From positions 4,117,001 to 4,181,000 of the forward strand of contig NZ_CP082909.1 in the NCBI RefSeq assembly GCF_023822025.1: 64,000 bases of DNA, given 5' to 3'. A program made the position numbers and the translations under genes. The notes under the pieces are model-generated. The model saw only the letters and a program-made list of their open reading frames with translations, ran no database searches and had not been told where the DNA came from. Source of the stretch: Endozoicomonas sp. 4G (GTDB taxonomy: Bacteria > Pseudomonadota > Gammaproteobacteria > Pseudomonadales > Endozoicomonadaceae). This document shows positions 40,849 to 49,689 of the stretch, in pieces (position 1 is the first letter of the stretch; every line of letters starts with the position of its first letter).

Positions 40849-43800
40849 TCAGGTTTCCTTCGTCCGCTGGCTGATGCTGGGTGCTGCGCTTGCAGGCTGC
40901 CCGTCTTCTTCTGGATTGTGAGTCAGGAGCCACCCTGAACACAGGGCAAACCAGAACAGGCTATCCAGATGGGCCAGTGGCAGGGTGCCAGTGTCAGCAC
41001 CCAGGTTTGGCCCTTTGGCTCTGGATGAGCGCAAAAATCCCCGGTCGGTGAAGTTTCCTACCTTTGGGGGCAAGTAGTAACGGTTAAAGCTTCCAATGGG
41101 ATGATCCGGATAAATCTGGTCAGGAAAACGGCCTGATTTGATATCCTCTACGTAACGGAATGTCGGGTCACACCAATAACCACATTCAAGGGCAGCCCGG
41201 CTCAGGGACTCTGCCGGGAACTCCTGACGTATTTTTGCTTTCATCGCCTCCGTACCCATTTTATAGGCACTACCAAACAAATCAGCGGCTATCGTCACCA
41301 GTTCTTCCTGCAACTCCTGCATCTGCACGGCGTTTTTAAAATCCAGATTGTCGGTGTCATGGCGAACCCTCAACCAGTTAATCACCAGCCCATAAAAGGC
41401 TTTCCCAAGTTCAGTAATCCGCAATTCACCCTGCCGCTCACAATGGCTTGTTAAATAGGATCTGCTCATACCAAAACCGGAGTGCGTTTGTTCGGTAAAT
41501 GAGCGGATATCAGCCCAGTCTCTCATCCCCACCGGGGCAGGTGCTATGTTTGGATAATCCTGGCCGCTCCACTCTCCCATCGTGCCGGGAACCCCCTGAA
41601 ATCCAAAAAAAGGGGTCGGCACCCAGGCCCTGCCATCCGCAGCATTATGAAATGAGCTTAATGTGTCCGGTGCCTGAAAATTGCGTTGCCAGAGCAGACC
41701 TGCATCGGTTGCAAACAGCCTGAGGCCATGAAACGATGCCTGCATTGAGAGCCCTGTATCATCTTTAGTTTCGTAGGGGTAGCGGTGATACAGGCGGGTA
41801 TTTTTTTCATCATCAAATACTTGCAGCAGTGCCGAACCATCAGGCTCCAGGGCAATGGCTGTCAGTTTTTTTTCAGCTAATCCACAGGCTTTCAGCTTAT
41901 CCAGAGCATGGGTCAGACGATAGATGCCCCGTGGTTTCAGCAGTGCGCTTTGAAGGCCCAGAGCATCCTTATGGGTTCGAAAAAAATCCAGTTGTGGCTG
42001 CTCCCGGATAAAATCATGCCAGTCTTCTGTGGAGCCCTGTTGATGTTTCAGGAACTTGAAACGGCGGTAGCCTTGAGGTACTTCTGAGCAAGGAAAAGCC
42101 AGACTGCGGCCGTACGTAATAACATTCTTGCTGTTGATTAACTCGGCTTCCCAAAGCCTGGAGATTTCCGGAACCGTCTCTTTTGGATGTTTCCTGTCAA
42201 ATTCAGCCACCTCATGGCGAAAGCGTTCGCAATAAAACCGGTCTGGATCAGGTGCACAGCCACCACCCACCCCAAGCCCAATCAGATGCCATGGATAGTA
42301 ATGTGCCCCCATATATGACAGGTCGTAGCACCGCTCAATAAACAGTGACTCGCGATCATCAGGTGTTGCTGTCAGATACTCAACAAGTTTTTTCTGCATA
42401 CCCGGAGTGACAACCCGGAGCACCTGAGCAGAATATTCAACCGGCAGCCCGTTCTGATGAATTAATCGCATTAATGCCAATGCTTGCTGTTCATCCCGCA
42501 AAGCATCAGGGTGATCCTCAAAGTAGTTGATCACAGGCTGAAGTAACTCCGCTGCACGGGGCAAGGGTTTATGTCTTAGTTGTCTGGCGTATGGACACTG
42601 AGCAGGATGTAAGCTGACCGCTTTAAAAGCAGAGGGCGGCAGGGATTTAAAAAGTTGCAGGAATTCAAAAAACCAGTTCACATTCAAAGGGAATTTCCCT
42701 CCTAAATGATCCTGCATACACTCAATAAGATGATCGGCAGTGGTTAGCTTGATCAGCGCACTGCGACGGGCTCTGGCCAGTTGACGGTCTTCCGCTTTGG
42801 ATAGGGCCACTGATGCCAATTGCGGGCGGTGATGACGGTATAACAGCAGCAGTGGTGTGGCACCGCTGTTGTCCCGTTGGTTGGCTAGAGCCTCAGCGGG
42901 TGAAAGAGCCTCAGCGGGTGAAAGAGCCTCAGCGGGTGAAAGAGCCTCAGCGGGTGAAAGAGCCTCAGCGGGTGAAAGAGCCTCAGCGGGTAGATACTGA
43001 AACAACTGGTCATAGCGGGGGGTATGAGCATTCAGGTAGGTGTCACTGCAAACACTTCTGTAAAAGTCCACGTTTGGAAGGGCTGTCACCATAAGGTGCA
43101 GAATATTACCACCATTATCAAACGTCTGATTAAGAATGGTTGGCAAGGAGCCAGTCGGCAACCGCTTAAACAGTTCCCACTGGCCTAATATAAAGCTGCA
43201 TGCCAGCAGCTGTTCCCGCTCGGTATCATCCAGTTTTTCCAGTCCTTCCAGAATCAGCTTTTCATGCCTTTGCATATTCACTTCCAGCAAACAAAGCTGC
43301 AATCTAAAAAAATCCGAAGCTATCGCAGTAGTGACTGTCTGCTGACACGCCTGAGGGTTGCCGCGCCTGATGCCTGGCGATTCGAAAATAGCTTTTATGA
43401 GATACGGTGCTGAACCATCAGACAGTCGCAGAGATACATTGAACTCCCTTAGAAAAGGGTAATCTCTTGCCAGCTCACTCAAAAGTTCTCGGGCAGCCTG
43501 CTGTAGCTGCCCCCGGTCCAGGTATTGTACCAATATTTCCATAAAGCCCGGATCAGCATGAAACATCATTGTTTTGGCGAGTTCGCCAAGAATTTTCAGC
43601 ACAGTTTCATGGGGGGTGTTATCTAAAAGTTGTTTTAATAATTGAGGTGGTATCCGTATTTTAAAGTCCATCAACTCACTCTCAAATCCCAGCCCTAAAT
43701 CAGCCAGAGTTTGCAGAACGGAAATATTTTCAGGAAGCTTAGGACTCACGACAAGACAATTCATGAGCTTTTGTAAGAACTGCGGTTGGAATTTTTCATT

Positions 43801-44118
43801 CTTCCCAGAATGGTTCTGACTCATCTTTTTAAGATCACGATGAGCCTTTTCTACCAGTTCTCGCAACATTTTACAGTCATACGGAATATCAATATTACCT
43901 AATGCATCCCGAACACGGGATATCCATTCACGACGCTGGTCAGGATTGGCAGCGATGTGTCGCCGCTGTAAGGAGCGACCAGAAGGTCCTTCTGATTGAG
44001 TTGTTGTTTTGCTCAAACCCACAGTGGCCGCAAGGGAAGAAGGTTTTGTATGCGGATCAGCCCCACTGGATACGTTCAGGGGAGTCAAGGGAGTAGCACT
44101 GGGCATCCGTGGCAACAT
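40849..44118 (-). CDS. Very large unknown protein, candidate effector (1089 aa)
   Basis: No signal peptide or TM helix. The N-terminal 370 residues are helical, with Leu-rich segments of armadillo/HEAT-like appearance (LVQYLDRGQLQQAARELLSE). A short SPAEAL repeat (six units, residues about 378-410) comes from an 18-bp array. The C-terminal 450 residues look like a distinct globular, possibly catalytic domain rich in Tyr, Trp, His and Cys (HYYPWHLIGLGVGGG, ADGRAWVPTPFFGFQG, ALECGYWCDPTFRYVEDIKS). I recognise no family. The start is at 44118 with GGAA upstream. The size and architecture recall translocated effectors, without proof. Confidence 0.75.
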   Translation of the reverse strand: MLPRMPSATPLTPLNVSSGADPHTKPSSLAATVGLSKTTTQSEGPSGRSLQRRHIAANPDQRREWISRVRDALGNIDIPYDCKMLRELVEKAHRDLKKMSQNHSGKNEKFQPQFLQKLMNCLVVSPKLPENISVLQTLADLGLGFESELMDFKIRIPPQLLKQLLDNTPHETVLKILGELAKTMMFHADPGFMEILVQYLDRGQLQQAARELLSELARDYPFLREFNVSLRLSDGSAPYLIKAIFESPGIRRGNPQACQQTVTTAIASDFFRLQLCLLEVNMQRHEKLILEGLEKLDDTEREQLLACSFILGQWELFKRLPTGSLPTILNQTFDNGGNILHLMVTALPNVDFYRSVCSDTYLNAHTPRYDQLFQYLPAEALSPAEALSPAEALSPAEALSPAEALSPAEALANQRDNSGATPLLLLYRHHRPQLASVALSKAEDRQLARARRSALIKLTTADHLIECMQDHLGGKFPLNVNWFFEFLQLFKSLPPSAFKAVSLHPAQCPYARQLRHKPLPRAAELLQPVINYFEDHPDALRDEQQALALMRLIHQNGLPVEYSAQVLRVVTPGMQKKLVEYLTATPDDRESLFIERCYDLSYMGAHYYPWHLIGLGVGGGCAPDPDRFYCERFRHEVAEFDRKHPKETVPEISRLWEAELINSKNVITYGRSLAFPCSEVPQGYRRFKFLKHQQGSTEDWHDFIREQPQLDFFRTHKDALGLQSALLKPRGIYRLTHALDKLKACGLAEKKLTAIALEPDGSALLQVFDDEKNTRLYHRYPYETKDDTGLSMQASFHGLRLFATDAGLLWQRNFQAPDTLSSFHNAADGRAWVPTPFFGFQGVPGTMGEWSGQDYPNIAPAPVGMRDWADIRSFTEQTHSGFGMSRSYLTSHCERQGELRITELGKAFYGLVINWLRVRHDTDNLDFKNAVQMQELQEELVTIAADLFGSAYKMGTEAMKAKIRQEFPAESLSRAALECGYWCDPTFRYVEDIKSGRFPDQIYPDHPIGSFNRYYLPPKVGNFTDRGFLRSSRAKGPNLGADTGTLPLAHLDSLFWFALCSGWLLTHNPEEDGQPASAAPSISQRTKET
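42888..42991. repeat. 18-bp in-frame tandem repeat (SPAEAL)
   Basis: Five perfect units of gagcctcagcgggtgaaa and a partial sixth. The reading frame of the 1089-aa gene is kept. Confidence 0.95.
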
Positions 44119-44276
44119 AATTTATTCCATTAATCACTTGTTTTTGAGAACTCCAAGCTGATAGACCTGCAAAGGTTGATTTGGTTCAATAAATGGAAAA
44201 TCATCCCCGACCCAAGAGACTCTGGGTGGGATGTGGTAGTCTTTGCCTTTATTACCGTTTATCAGACAGATTATCT

Positions 44277-44585
44277 ATGAGTGATTCCGTAGACCCCAAT
44301 GAGCTGAACAAGGCCAAACTCAACCTGGAAACCGCAAAAATTGCCTGGGAAGACCTTCAGCGCTACTTTGCTTCCGGTCACCTGCTGGCGGTGGCTCCGG
44401 ATCTGGATATTGTTGCTGTCGCGCACAGTATCTCCATTGATGATAAAACGACAGTAGAAGCCTGGTTGAATGACAGGAAACTAGGGCCCGTCAGTGATGA
44501 TCAGGCCAGAAACTGGCATGAGCAAAAGTCAGATTTATGGGCGGTAGTCGTGCGTCCATGGGTGCTCGTTCAGGATAGAAACTGA
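44277..44585 (+). CDS. DUF2288 family protein
   Basis: A 102-aa soluble protein matching DUF2288 by its pattern NKAKLNLETAKIAWEDLQRY, FASGHLLAVAPDLDIVAVA and LWAVVVRPWVLVQ. The frame is open further upstream, but the ATG at 44277 gives the family N-terminus. It is five bases from arfB and presumably in its operon. Function is unknown. Confidence 0.85.
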   Translation: MSDSVDPNELNKAKLNLETAKIAWEDLQRYFASGHLLAVAPDLDIVAVAHSISIDDKTTVEAWLNDRKLGPVSDDQARNWHEQKSDLWAVVVRPWVLVQDRN

Positions 44586-44590
44586 GTAAT

Positions 44591-45007
44591 ATGCTGAAGA
44601 TTTCCAACGCCGTTACCATTCCCTCCGATGAAATTGAGTTTAATTTTATCCGTGCCCAGGGGGCTGGTGGACAGAACGTTAATAAAGTCTCTTCGGCTGT
44701 CCATTTGAGGTTTGATATCAGGGCTTCTTCCCTTCCTGAGTTCTATAAAGAACGGCTATTGGCTTTCAGTGACCAGCGGATTACTGCCGAAGGTATCATT
44801 GTCATCAAGGCGCAGTCGTTCAGGACTCAGGAGAAAAATCGTGAGGATGCCCTGAATCGCTTACTGGGCCTAATTCAAAAAGCGACGGCGGTTGCCAAAA
44901 AAAGAAAAGCCACCAAACCTACCCGTTCTTCACAGGAAAAACGCATGGATCGAAAGCATCAGCGGGGCAAGACCAAAGCACTGAGAGGTCAGGTCAAGGG
45001 CTGGTGA
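44591..45007 (+). CDS. arfB: Alternative ribosome-rescue factor / peptidyl-tRNA hydrolase ArfB
   Basis: A 138-aa release-factor homologue (YaeJ) that frees stalled ribosomes. The GGQ catalytic motif lies in RAQGAGGQNVNKVSSAVHLR; the basic C-terminal tail (KKRKATKPTRSSQEKRMDRK) is the part that enters the empty mRNA channel. The family's length is normal. It overlaps a small gene by four bases (GTGA). Confidence 0.95.
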   Translation: MLKISNAVTIPSDEIEFNFIRAQGAGGQNVNKVSSAVHLRFDIRASSLPEFYKERLLAFSDQRITAEGIIVIKAQSFRTQEKNREDALNRLLGLIQKATAVAKKRKATKPTRSSQEKRMDRKHQRGKTKALRGQVKGW

Positions 45008-45204
45008 GTTCCCTGAAGAACATCTGCGCATTGCAAGCGGAACTTTATCGCCATCGGGGGGCTCCAAGGCAATTGACCGGTGTGATCGAAAAAATGAGCC
45101 AAACAACGGATCTGGTAAAACAGCTCGATTGGCACTCAGCCTACGTGGAGAAAGAGCAAGAGTCACTCGGGCTGAATGAATTGAGACCTGATTTATTTAA
45201 TTAA
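45004..45204 (+). CDS. Small protein coupled to arfB
   Basis: 66 aa beginning at a GTG that overlaps the arfB stop by four bases, so translation is probably coupled. The sequence is soluble and helical (SLKNICALQAELYRHRGAPR). No family is recognised. Confidence 0.5.
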   Translation: MSSLKNICALQAELYRHRGAPRQLTGVIEKMSQTTDLVKQLDWHSAYVEKEQESLGLNELRPDLFN

Positions 45205-45287
45205 TTTATCCCGTTTTTTATGCAATGACTTGCAATAAATCTGACTCACCATAGGATGAAGGTTCACAGGTACTGGCAACAAGAGAC

Positions 45288-46202
45288 ATGAGATTAATGA
45301 TAAAACGATTTGCTTCTTTTATGGCCATTATTATGGCCTTCAGCTTCGTCTTTAACGTCCCGGTGGCCGACGCTAAAAAGTTTGGGGGTGGCAAGAGCTT
45401 TGGCCGCTCCCATAACACGGCTTCTGCTCCCAAGCAGCCTGCGACGGCTCCTCAGCAGGGCAGCAAGCAGACAGCGGCTCAAAGTTCCCGCAAGGGCATG
45501 TTGGGTGGACTGTTAGGTGGCCTGCTGGCAGGTGGATTGATTGCTTCTCTGTTCGGTGGTGCATTCAGTGGTCTGCAGATGATGGATATTCTGATTCTTG
45601 CTTTACTGGCTTTTGTGCTCTTCAAGGTATTCCGCAGTATGAATCGTGCCAAAGCCATGGCAGCGGGTCATGGGAGCAACTCGGCTCATTTCACCCCAGA
45701 GCAGAATCAGCCATCCCCTTCATTAGGTCAACTGTTTGGTCAGAACAGAGAACAGCAAGACGATAACTTCGGCCAGGCTGCCCAGACAACCCTGCCTCAA
45801 ACCGGTTTTGGAACCAGTGATGTCCCCATGAATATACCCGAGGGCTTCAACCTGAGTGCTTTCATGAATGGCGCCAGGGACCATTACCGAACCCTTCAGG
45901 AAGCCTGGAACAAAAACGACCTGGACACCATACGCGAGTATCTGGACCCTGAACTGTTCTTACAGTTAAAAGCAGAAAGAGCTGCTCTGGATGGTGATCA
46001 GCATACCGAGGTGATGTTTGTAGACGCCGAGTTGGGCAGAGCGGATTACAATGACACCGTCGCCGAGATCAGCGTGCGTTTCACCGGTAAGTACCGTGAT
46101 ACCGTTGAAGGGGTTGAAGAAGATATTACGGATATCTGGCACCTGCAGCGCAGTCTCAAGGAGCCCAATGCGCCCTGGCTGATTGTGGGTATTGAAGCCT
46201 GA
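45288..46202 (+). CDS. Tim44-like domain membrane protein
   Basis: A 304-aa protein. A signal sequence (residues 1-29, cleavage after ADA) precedes a Lys/Gly/Ser-rich stretch (KKFGGGKSFGRSHN). A Gly-rich hydrophobic hairpin follows (about 62-112: GMLGGLLGGLLAGGLIASLF and LQMMDILILALLAFVLFKVF). The C-terminal Tim44-like domain (about 180-303) has LQEAWNKNDLDTIREYLDPE and ITDIWHLQRSLKEPNAPWLI. The family is common in proteobacteria; its role is unclear. An ATG three codons later (45297) is an alternative start. Confidence 0.9.
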   Translation: MRLMIKRFASFMAIIMAFSFVFNVPVADAKKFGGGKSFGRSHNTASAPKQPATAPQQGSKQTAAQSSRKGMLGGLLGGLLAGGLIASLFGGAFSGLQMMDILILALLAFVLFKVFRSMNRAKAMAAGHGSNSAHFTPEQNQPSPSLGQLFGQNREQQDDNFGQAAQTTLPQTGFGTSDVPMNIPEGFNLSAFMNGARDHYRTLQEAWNKNDLDTIREYLDPELFLQLKAERAALDGDQHTEVMFVDAELGRADYNDTVAEISVRFTGKYRDTVEGVEEDITDIWHLQRSLKEPNAPWLIVGIEA

Positions 46203-46290
46203 TCGAAGCAGGGAGGGGTGTGAACTTTACTGGCGAAAGCCCTCATCGGTCTGGGCGACCCCGTCCAGGCGACCCCGACAAGTCAACATT

Positions 46291-46316
46291 CCTCCCCGCC
46301 GTAAACGACGGGGAGG
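46291..46316. repeat. Strong hairpin resembling an IS200/IS605 end
   Basis: Arms cctccccgccgt / acgacggggagg (one mismatch) around a two-base loop. Such CCTCCCCGCCGT hairpins are common at ends of IS1341/IS605-type elements. It sits 47 bases before brnT and may be a relic of an element end. Confidence 0.6.
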
Positions 46317-46362
46317 ATGTCAACGACTTGATAATGAATGTATATCAAAGCAATATACAAAT

Positions 46363-46665
46363 ATGATTAATATTGCTGGGATCGTTGGCTTCGACTGGGA
46401 CACTGGTAATTCCAAAAAAAACCAAGAAAAACATAATGTTAGCCAATATGAAGCGGAACAGGTTTTTTTCAATAAGCCTATTTTGCTTTTGTCAGACGAA
46501 AAGCATAGCTCTTTGAAATGCAGATATCACGCTTACGGTAAAACTGACGATGGTCGTAAGTTGCATGTAACGTTCACAGTAAGAGATTCTGGACAAAAAA
46601 TACGTGTAATTTCTGCGAGAGATATGCACAAAAAAGAGAGGAAATTTTACGATGAACAATCTTAA
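46363..46665 (+). CDS. brnT: BrnT-family ribonuclease toxin
   Basis: A 100-aa protein of the BrnT/DUF497 family: GFDWDTGNSKKNQEKHNVS, YEAEQVFFNKP, KLHVTFTVRDSGQKIRVISA and RDMHKKERKFYDE are in family order. BrnT is a RelE-fold endoribonuclease that inhibits translation. The ATG at 46363 is chosen because the family N-terminus begins there. It overlaps its antitoxin gene by 14 bases. Confidence 0.92.
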   Translation: MINIAGIVGFDWDTGNSKKNQEKHNVSQYEAEQVFFNKPILLLSDEKHSSLKCRYHAYGKTDDGRKLHVTFTVRDSGQKIRVISARDMHKKERKFYDEQS

Positions 46666-46924
46666 AAAGGTTCCTAAGTTTAAAAACGAAAAGGAAGAAC
46701 GGGAATTCTGGGACAGTCATGATTCAAGCGAATACTTCGAACTTAGCAAAGCCGTCCCTGTAACATTCCCAAACCTGAAACCGTCAACAAAATCAATCTC
46801 ATTGAGGTTGCCACAAAGTTTGTTAGAGTCAATTAAGGTGGAAGCCAACAAAAGGGATGTGCCTTATCAATCCCTTATGAAAGTTTGGCTTTCAAGGGCA
46901 GTCGAGGAATTTGGAGCTAACTGA
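46652..46924 (+). CDS. brnA: BrnA/CopG-type antitoxin
   Basis: A 90-aa antitoxin. The N-terminal half (KFKNEKEEREFWDSHDSSEY) binds toxin and the C-terminal half is a ribbon-helix-helix domain (SISLRLPQSLLESIKVEANK followed by RDVPYQSLMKVWLSRAV). It partners with BrnT, and the dimer represses the operon. The pair looks intact and active. Confidence 0.9.
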   Translation: MNNLKKVPKFKNEKEEREFWDSHDSSEYFELSKAVPVTFPNLKPSTKSISLRLPQSLLESIKVEANKRDVPYQSLMKVWLSRAVEEFGAN

Positions 46925-47008
46925 CAAATGAGATTCGCTCCGATGGGCAGCATCCTGCTTTCCAAGTACCAGAGTGACGAAGGAGACCCTGTAACTGGCG
47001 GCAGTGAA

Positions 47009-48454
47009 CTACTCGCCCCTAAAGGAGCGAGCTTCCAATACTAAGCAAGCTACCGGAGTAGTTACCGTTCTTTTCTTTTTTGACGTTTCACTGCGAGCTG
47101 CGGAAGAGGGCTTGCCCTTTTCCGACTTACATTTCGCTCCACGTCCTTTAGTCAGCACAGGAATTCCTTTGCCAACCAACTCCGTTCCAGAGTCCATGAA
47201 AAACTTAATTGCTCGTTTCTTGATTACGATGCTGGCGTTTCTGTCAGCGTTGTCAAAGTGTCCACATTGACCACAAAGAAACCGTTCTTGTGTCTTGCGG
47301 TTGTCGGGGTGAGTGTGACCGCAATCAGCACACTCTTGACTCGTAAAGGGTGCAGGCACTTTGAAGACTGCTTTGCCTGCTCTTGCTGCTTTATATCGGG
47401 TGTAGGTTTCCAGGAAGTGCCATCCTACGTTGAGAATGGCTTTGTTCAGTCCGGCTTTTTGTTTCGCCTTGTTGGAGATGAACTTTCCGTTTTGATCTTT
47501 TTTTGCTTTTGGCCTGCGGGTCATTTTTGAGGTTTTCAGATCCTCGAAAACAATGACTCTGGCCTTGCTATCGACCATTTTACGGCTGGTCTGGTGGCAG
47601 AAATCTTGCCGAATGCTGGCTACTTTCTTGTGCTGCCTGCTAATCCTGTTCTTTGTTTTCTGACGACGGTTAGAGCCTTTGGTTTGGCGAGACAAACGGC
47701 GCTGAAACCTCTTTAGGTATCGCTGGCGCTTATCCATGCTCTTTGTCTGGTTTTCTGTAAAGTCGTAAGGCTTAACGCCAGTATGAACAGGTATGACAAC
47801 ACCTCGATCGACGCCAATAACATGCTCTTCCAGCCACTCTTTGGAAGCACCTTTAAGGTATTCCAAATGCTCTTTTTCCGTTGCTGGTTCTTCTGACCCA
47901 TCGTCATAACAGAAAGAAACGGAGTACTGACCAGCTTCTTTTCTAATGTAAATGGATTTTGGTTCGTTGAATGGGCGATGAGTTTTAAACGACAAATAAC
48001 CAATATTGTTGGTCTTTGTACCAATGAAAAGACGGGTTACACCATCTTCACAGATATCGAACCGGAACACTTCATTGGTGAGATAAATGCTGCCCTTGTC
48101 GGATTTTGGCTTTTTCTTTGGCTTACCGCACTGGCCATTAATGTGTTTTTGGTAGGTCTTATACCAGTTGGTAGCCGAGTTTCTGATTATCTGACTGGGA
48201 CAATCGGATAACCAGGGTGATAACTCTTCGCTTTTGAATTGGGCTGCCTTTGTGTCAATAGGAGCATACGTACCTATGGGGCAGTATTTTTTTGCGTAAG
48301 TGCTGTAATAGCGATGTTCATCACATTTCGCATTCCAGATAAACCGAGCGCAACCCATCCACTGAGACAGAACCAACTTTTGCTGATCTGTTGGATTGGC
48401 TTTGAGTCGGATACCTTGCAGCATTACATAACCTGTTGAATTGAATGGCTTCAT
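47009..48454 (-). CDS. tnpB: TnpB-type RNA-guided nuclease of IS200/IS605
   Basis: OrfB/TnpB protein, ancestor of Cas12. The open frame reaches 48601, but homology begins at MKPFNSTGYVMLQGIRLKAN, so 48454 or 48424 is the likely start (481 or 471 aa). Catalytic RuvC residues are present: HVIGVDRGVVIPV (Asp), VIVFEDLKTSKM (Glu) and FDNADRNASIV (Asp). The zinc ribbon CADCG then CGQCG is complete. The stop lies inside the right-end hairpin, the expected position of the omega-RNA scaffold. It appears intact although the tnpA is broken. Confidence 0.93.
   Translation of the reverse strand: MKPFNSTGYVMLQGIRLKANPTDQQKLVLSQWMGCARFIWNAKCDEHRYYSTYAKKYCPIGTYAPIDTKAAQFKSEELSPWLSDCPSQIIRNSATNWYKTYQKHINGQCGKPKKKPKSDKGSIYLTNEVFRFDICEDGVTRLFIGTKTNNIGYLSFKTHRPFNEPKSIYIRKEAGQYSVSFCYDDGSEEPATEKEHLEYLKGASKEWLEEHVIGVDRGVVIPVHTGVKPYDFTENQTKSMDKRQRYLKRFQRRLSRQTKGSNRRQKTKNRISRQHKKVASIRQDFCHQTSRKMVDSKARVIVFEDLKTSKMTRRPKAKKDQNGKFISNKAKQKAGLNKAILNVGWHFLETYTRYKAARAGKAVFKVPAPFTSQECADCGHTHPDNRKTQERFLCGQCGHFDNADRNASIVIKKRAIKFFMDSGTELVGKGIPVLTKGRGAKCKSEKGKPSSAARSETSKKKRTVTTPVACLVLEARSFRGE
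47012..47031. repeat. IS605 right-end hairpin / omega-RNA 3' region
   Basis: ctcgcccctaaaggagcgag forms a nine-base-arm hairpin with one bulge-like mismatch, overlapping the tnpB stop codon. This GCTCGCTCCT-type stem is usual at IS605 right ends, where the guide RNA scaffold ends. Confidence 0.75.
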
Positions 48455-48494
48455 GCTAGTCTGGCTAGAAATATCTGTCAAATATGAGGTTTTT

Positions 48495-48722
48495 ATGTAC
48501 GAATGGAGATCGGGTAGATCATGTGTATTTAGGAATAACGTACATCTAGTATTTGTTACTAAATACCGTAGAAACGAGTTCAGCAGGGAAATGGTAGGCA
48601 AGCCAAAGGGAAAGTCGTCTTATACATTAAGGCATGAATACTGGGAGCGCATAAAGCCGATGTTATGGGGGAAACACTTCTGGAGAAAGCCAGAGAACAC
48701 CGCCTTCAGAAAAGTCTGTTAA
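48495..48722 (+). pseudogene. tnpA: IS200/IS605 tnpA (Y1 transposase) with internal deletion
   Basis: The start MYEWRSGRSCVFRNNVHLVF, then VTKYRRNEFSREMV, is the normal N-terminus of Y1 transposases. It jumps directly to KGKSSYTLRHEYWERIKPML, deleting the middle that holds the HUH metal site. It then shifts frame after WGKHFW, losing the SPSYC region with the catalytic Tyr. It is therefore inactive. It is divergent from tnpB. Confidence 0.9.
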
Positions 48723-48744
48723 AACTTCTAAGCGACTGTCACAG

Positions 48745-48762
48745 CAAGGCTAACGCCTTGCG
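48745..48762. repeat. Subterminal hairpin at the tnpA end
   Basis: gcaaggctaacgccttgc, seven-base perfect arms, 22 bases after the tnpA remnant; a likely left-end recognition hairpin of the IS605 element. Confidence 0.5.
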
Positions 48763-48843
48763 CTGGCTAGACCCGCCCCTGAAGGCTGTCTCTTAGTCAC
48801 AAATTCTATACTTGGCTTATCCTCTCTGAGATGAGTCAAGATC

Positions 48844-49600
48844 ATGCTTCCACTACCTCCTCAACAATGGGCTGAACGTACTTTCGAGTGCGCAGAATTA
48901 GGTGATAAACGTCGTACAAAGAGACTAACCCGTGTAGCCATTGAACTAGCTGCCCACACGGGCTCATCTTTAGCCTCCTCGTGTGAAGGCGACCTTGCAG
49001 TGGTTGAGGGTGCCTATCGACTTATTGGAAATGAAGCTGGCAAGCGGAGCGCCCGTAAACAGCGACCTTACGAAGAAAAAGAAAGTTTTAAATGGCAGCA
49101 GTCTTCTGAAAACATCAAGCACAGATTGGGTGCCCAAATGACCAAGGTAGTTAGTGTCTGCGATCGTGAAGCGGATGTTTATGAATATATCCAGTACAAG
49201 CTGACTCACGACCAGAGGTTTGTTGTCAGGGCAACACAAAACCGAATTTTGATTGACCATGACCAACTTCTTTTTGATGCCCTGTCGGAAGAGCCAGCCT
49301 TGGGAACTTATACGATTAAAGTGCCTCAGCGTGGAGGGCAAAGTGCACGTAAAGCACGCAAAGCAACTCTGGAAGTGAAGAAGAAAACCGTTACGATTCA
49401 ATCACCCCAAAGACCGGGTGGGCGTTTGGCTCCAATAACTGTCAACATTCTGATTGCGGAAGAAATCAATAATGACACTGAGGATCGGTTGCGCTGGATT
49501 TTATTGACTTCAGAGTCAGTGGAAACACTTGAAGACTGTCGTACAGTTCTGAGATTTTATGCGTTGCGTTGGCGTATTGAAGAGCTCCATAAAGCGTGCA
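48844..49600 (+). pseudogene. IS4/Tn5-type transposase fragment
   Basis: The N-terminal DNA-binding domain (QWAERTFECAELGDKRRTKR, EGDLAVVEGAYRLIGN) is like that of Tn5/IS50 transposase. An internal deletion after GNEA removes the first catalytic Asp block. The second block VSVCDREADVYEYIQYKL and the start of the third, RWRIEELHKA (YREK-type region), remain. The frame then runs into unrelated DNA at about 49600, exactly where zinc-finger copy B's conserved upstream segment begins. It is thus truncated by that segment. Confidence 0.88.
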
Positions 49601-49689
49601 TTTTCACGGCAAAGAAACCTCTAACATTTCCCTGAATTTTGACTAACCTGATTTTCCAATAAATAGTTCATCAACTGGGAACTCAGGAC

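Larger units (their letters stand above)
46990..48790. mobile_element. Degenerate IS200/IS605-family element
   Basis: Divergent tnpB (minus) and remnant tnpA (plus) are flanked by subterminal hairpins at 47012-47031 (overlapping the tnpB stop) and 48745-48762. The outer boundaries are estimated. The tnpA deletion means it cannot move by itself. Confidence 0.75.
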
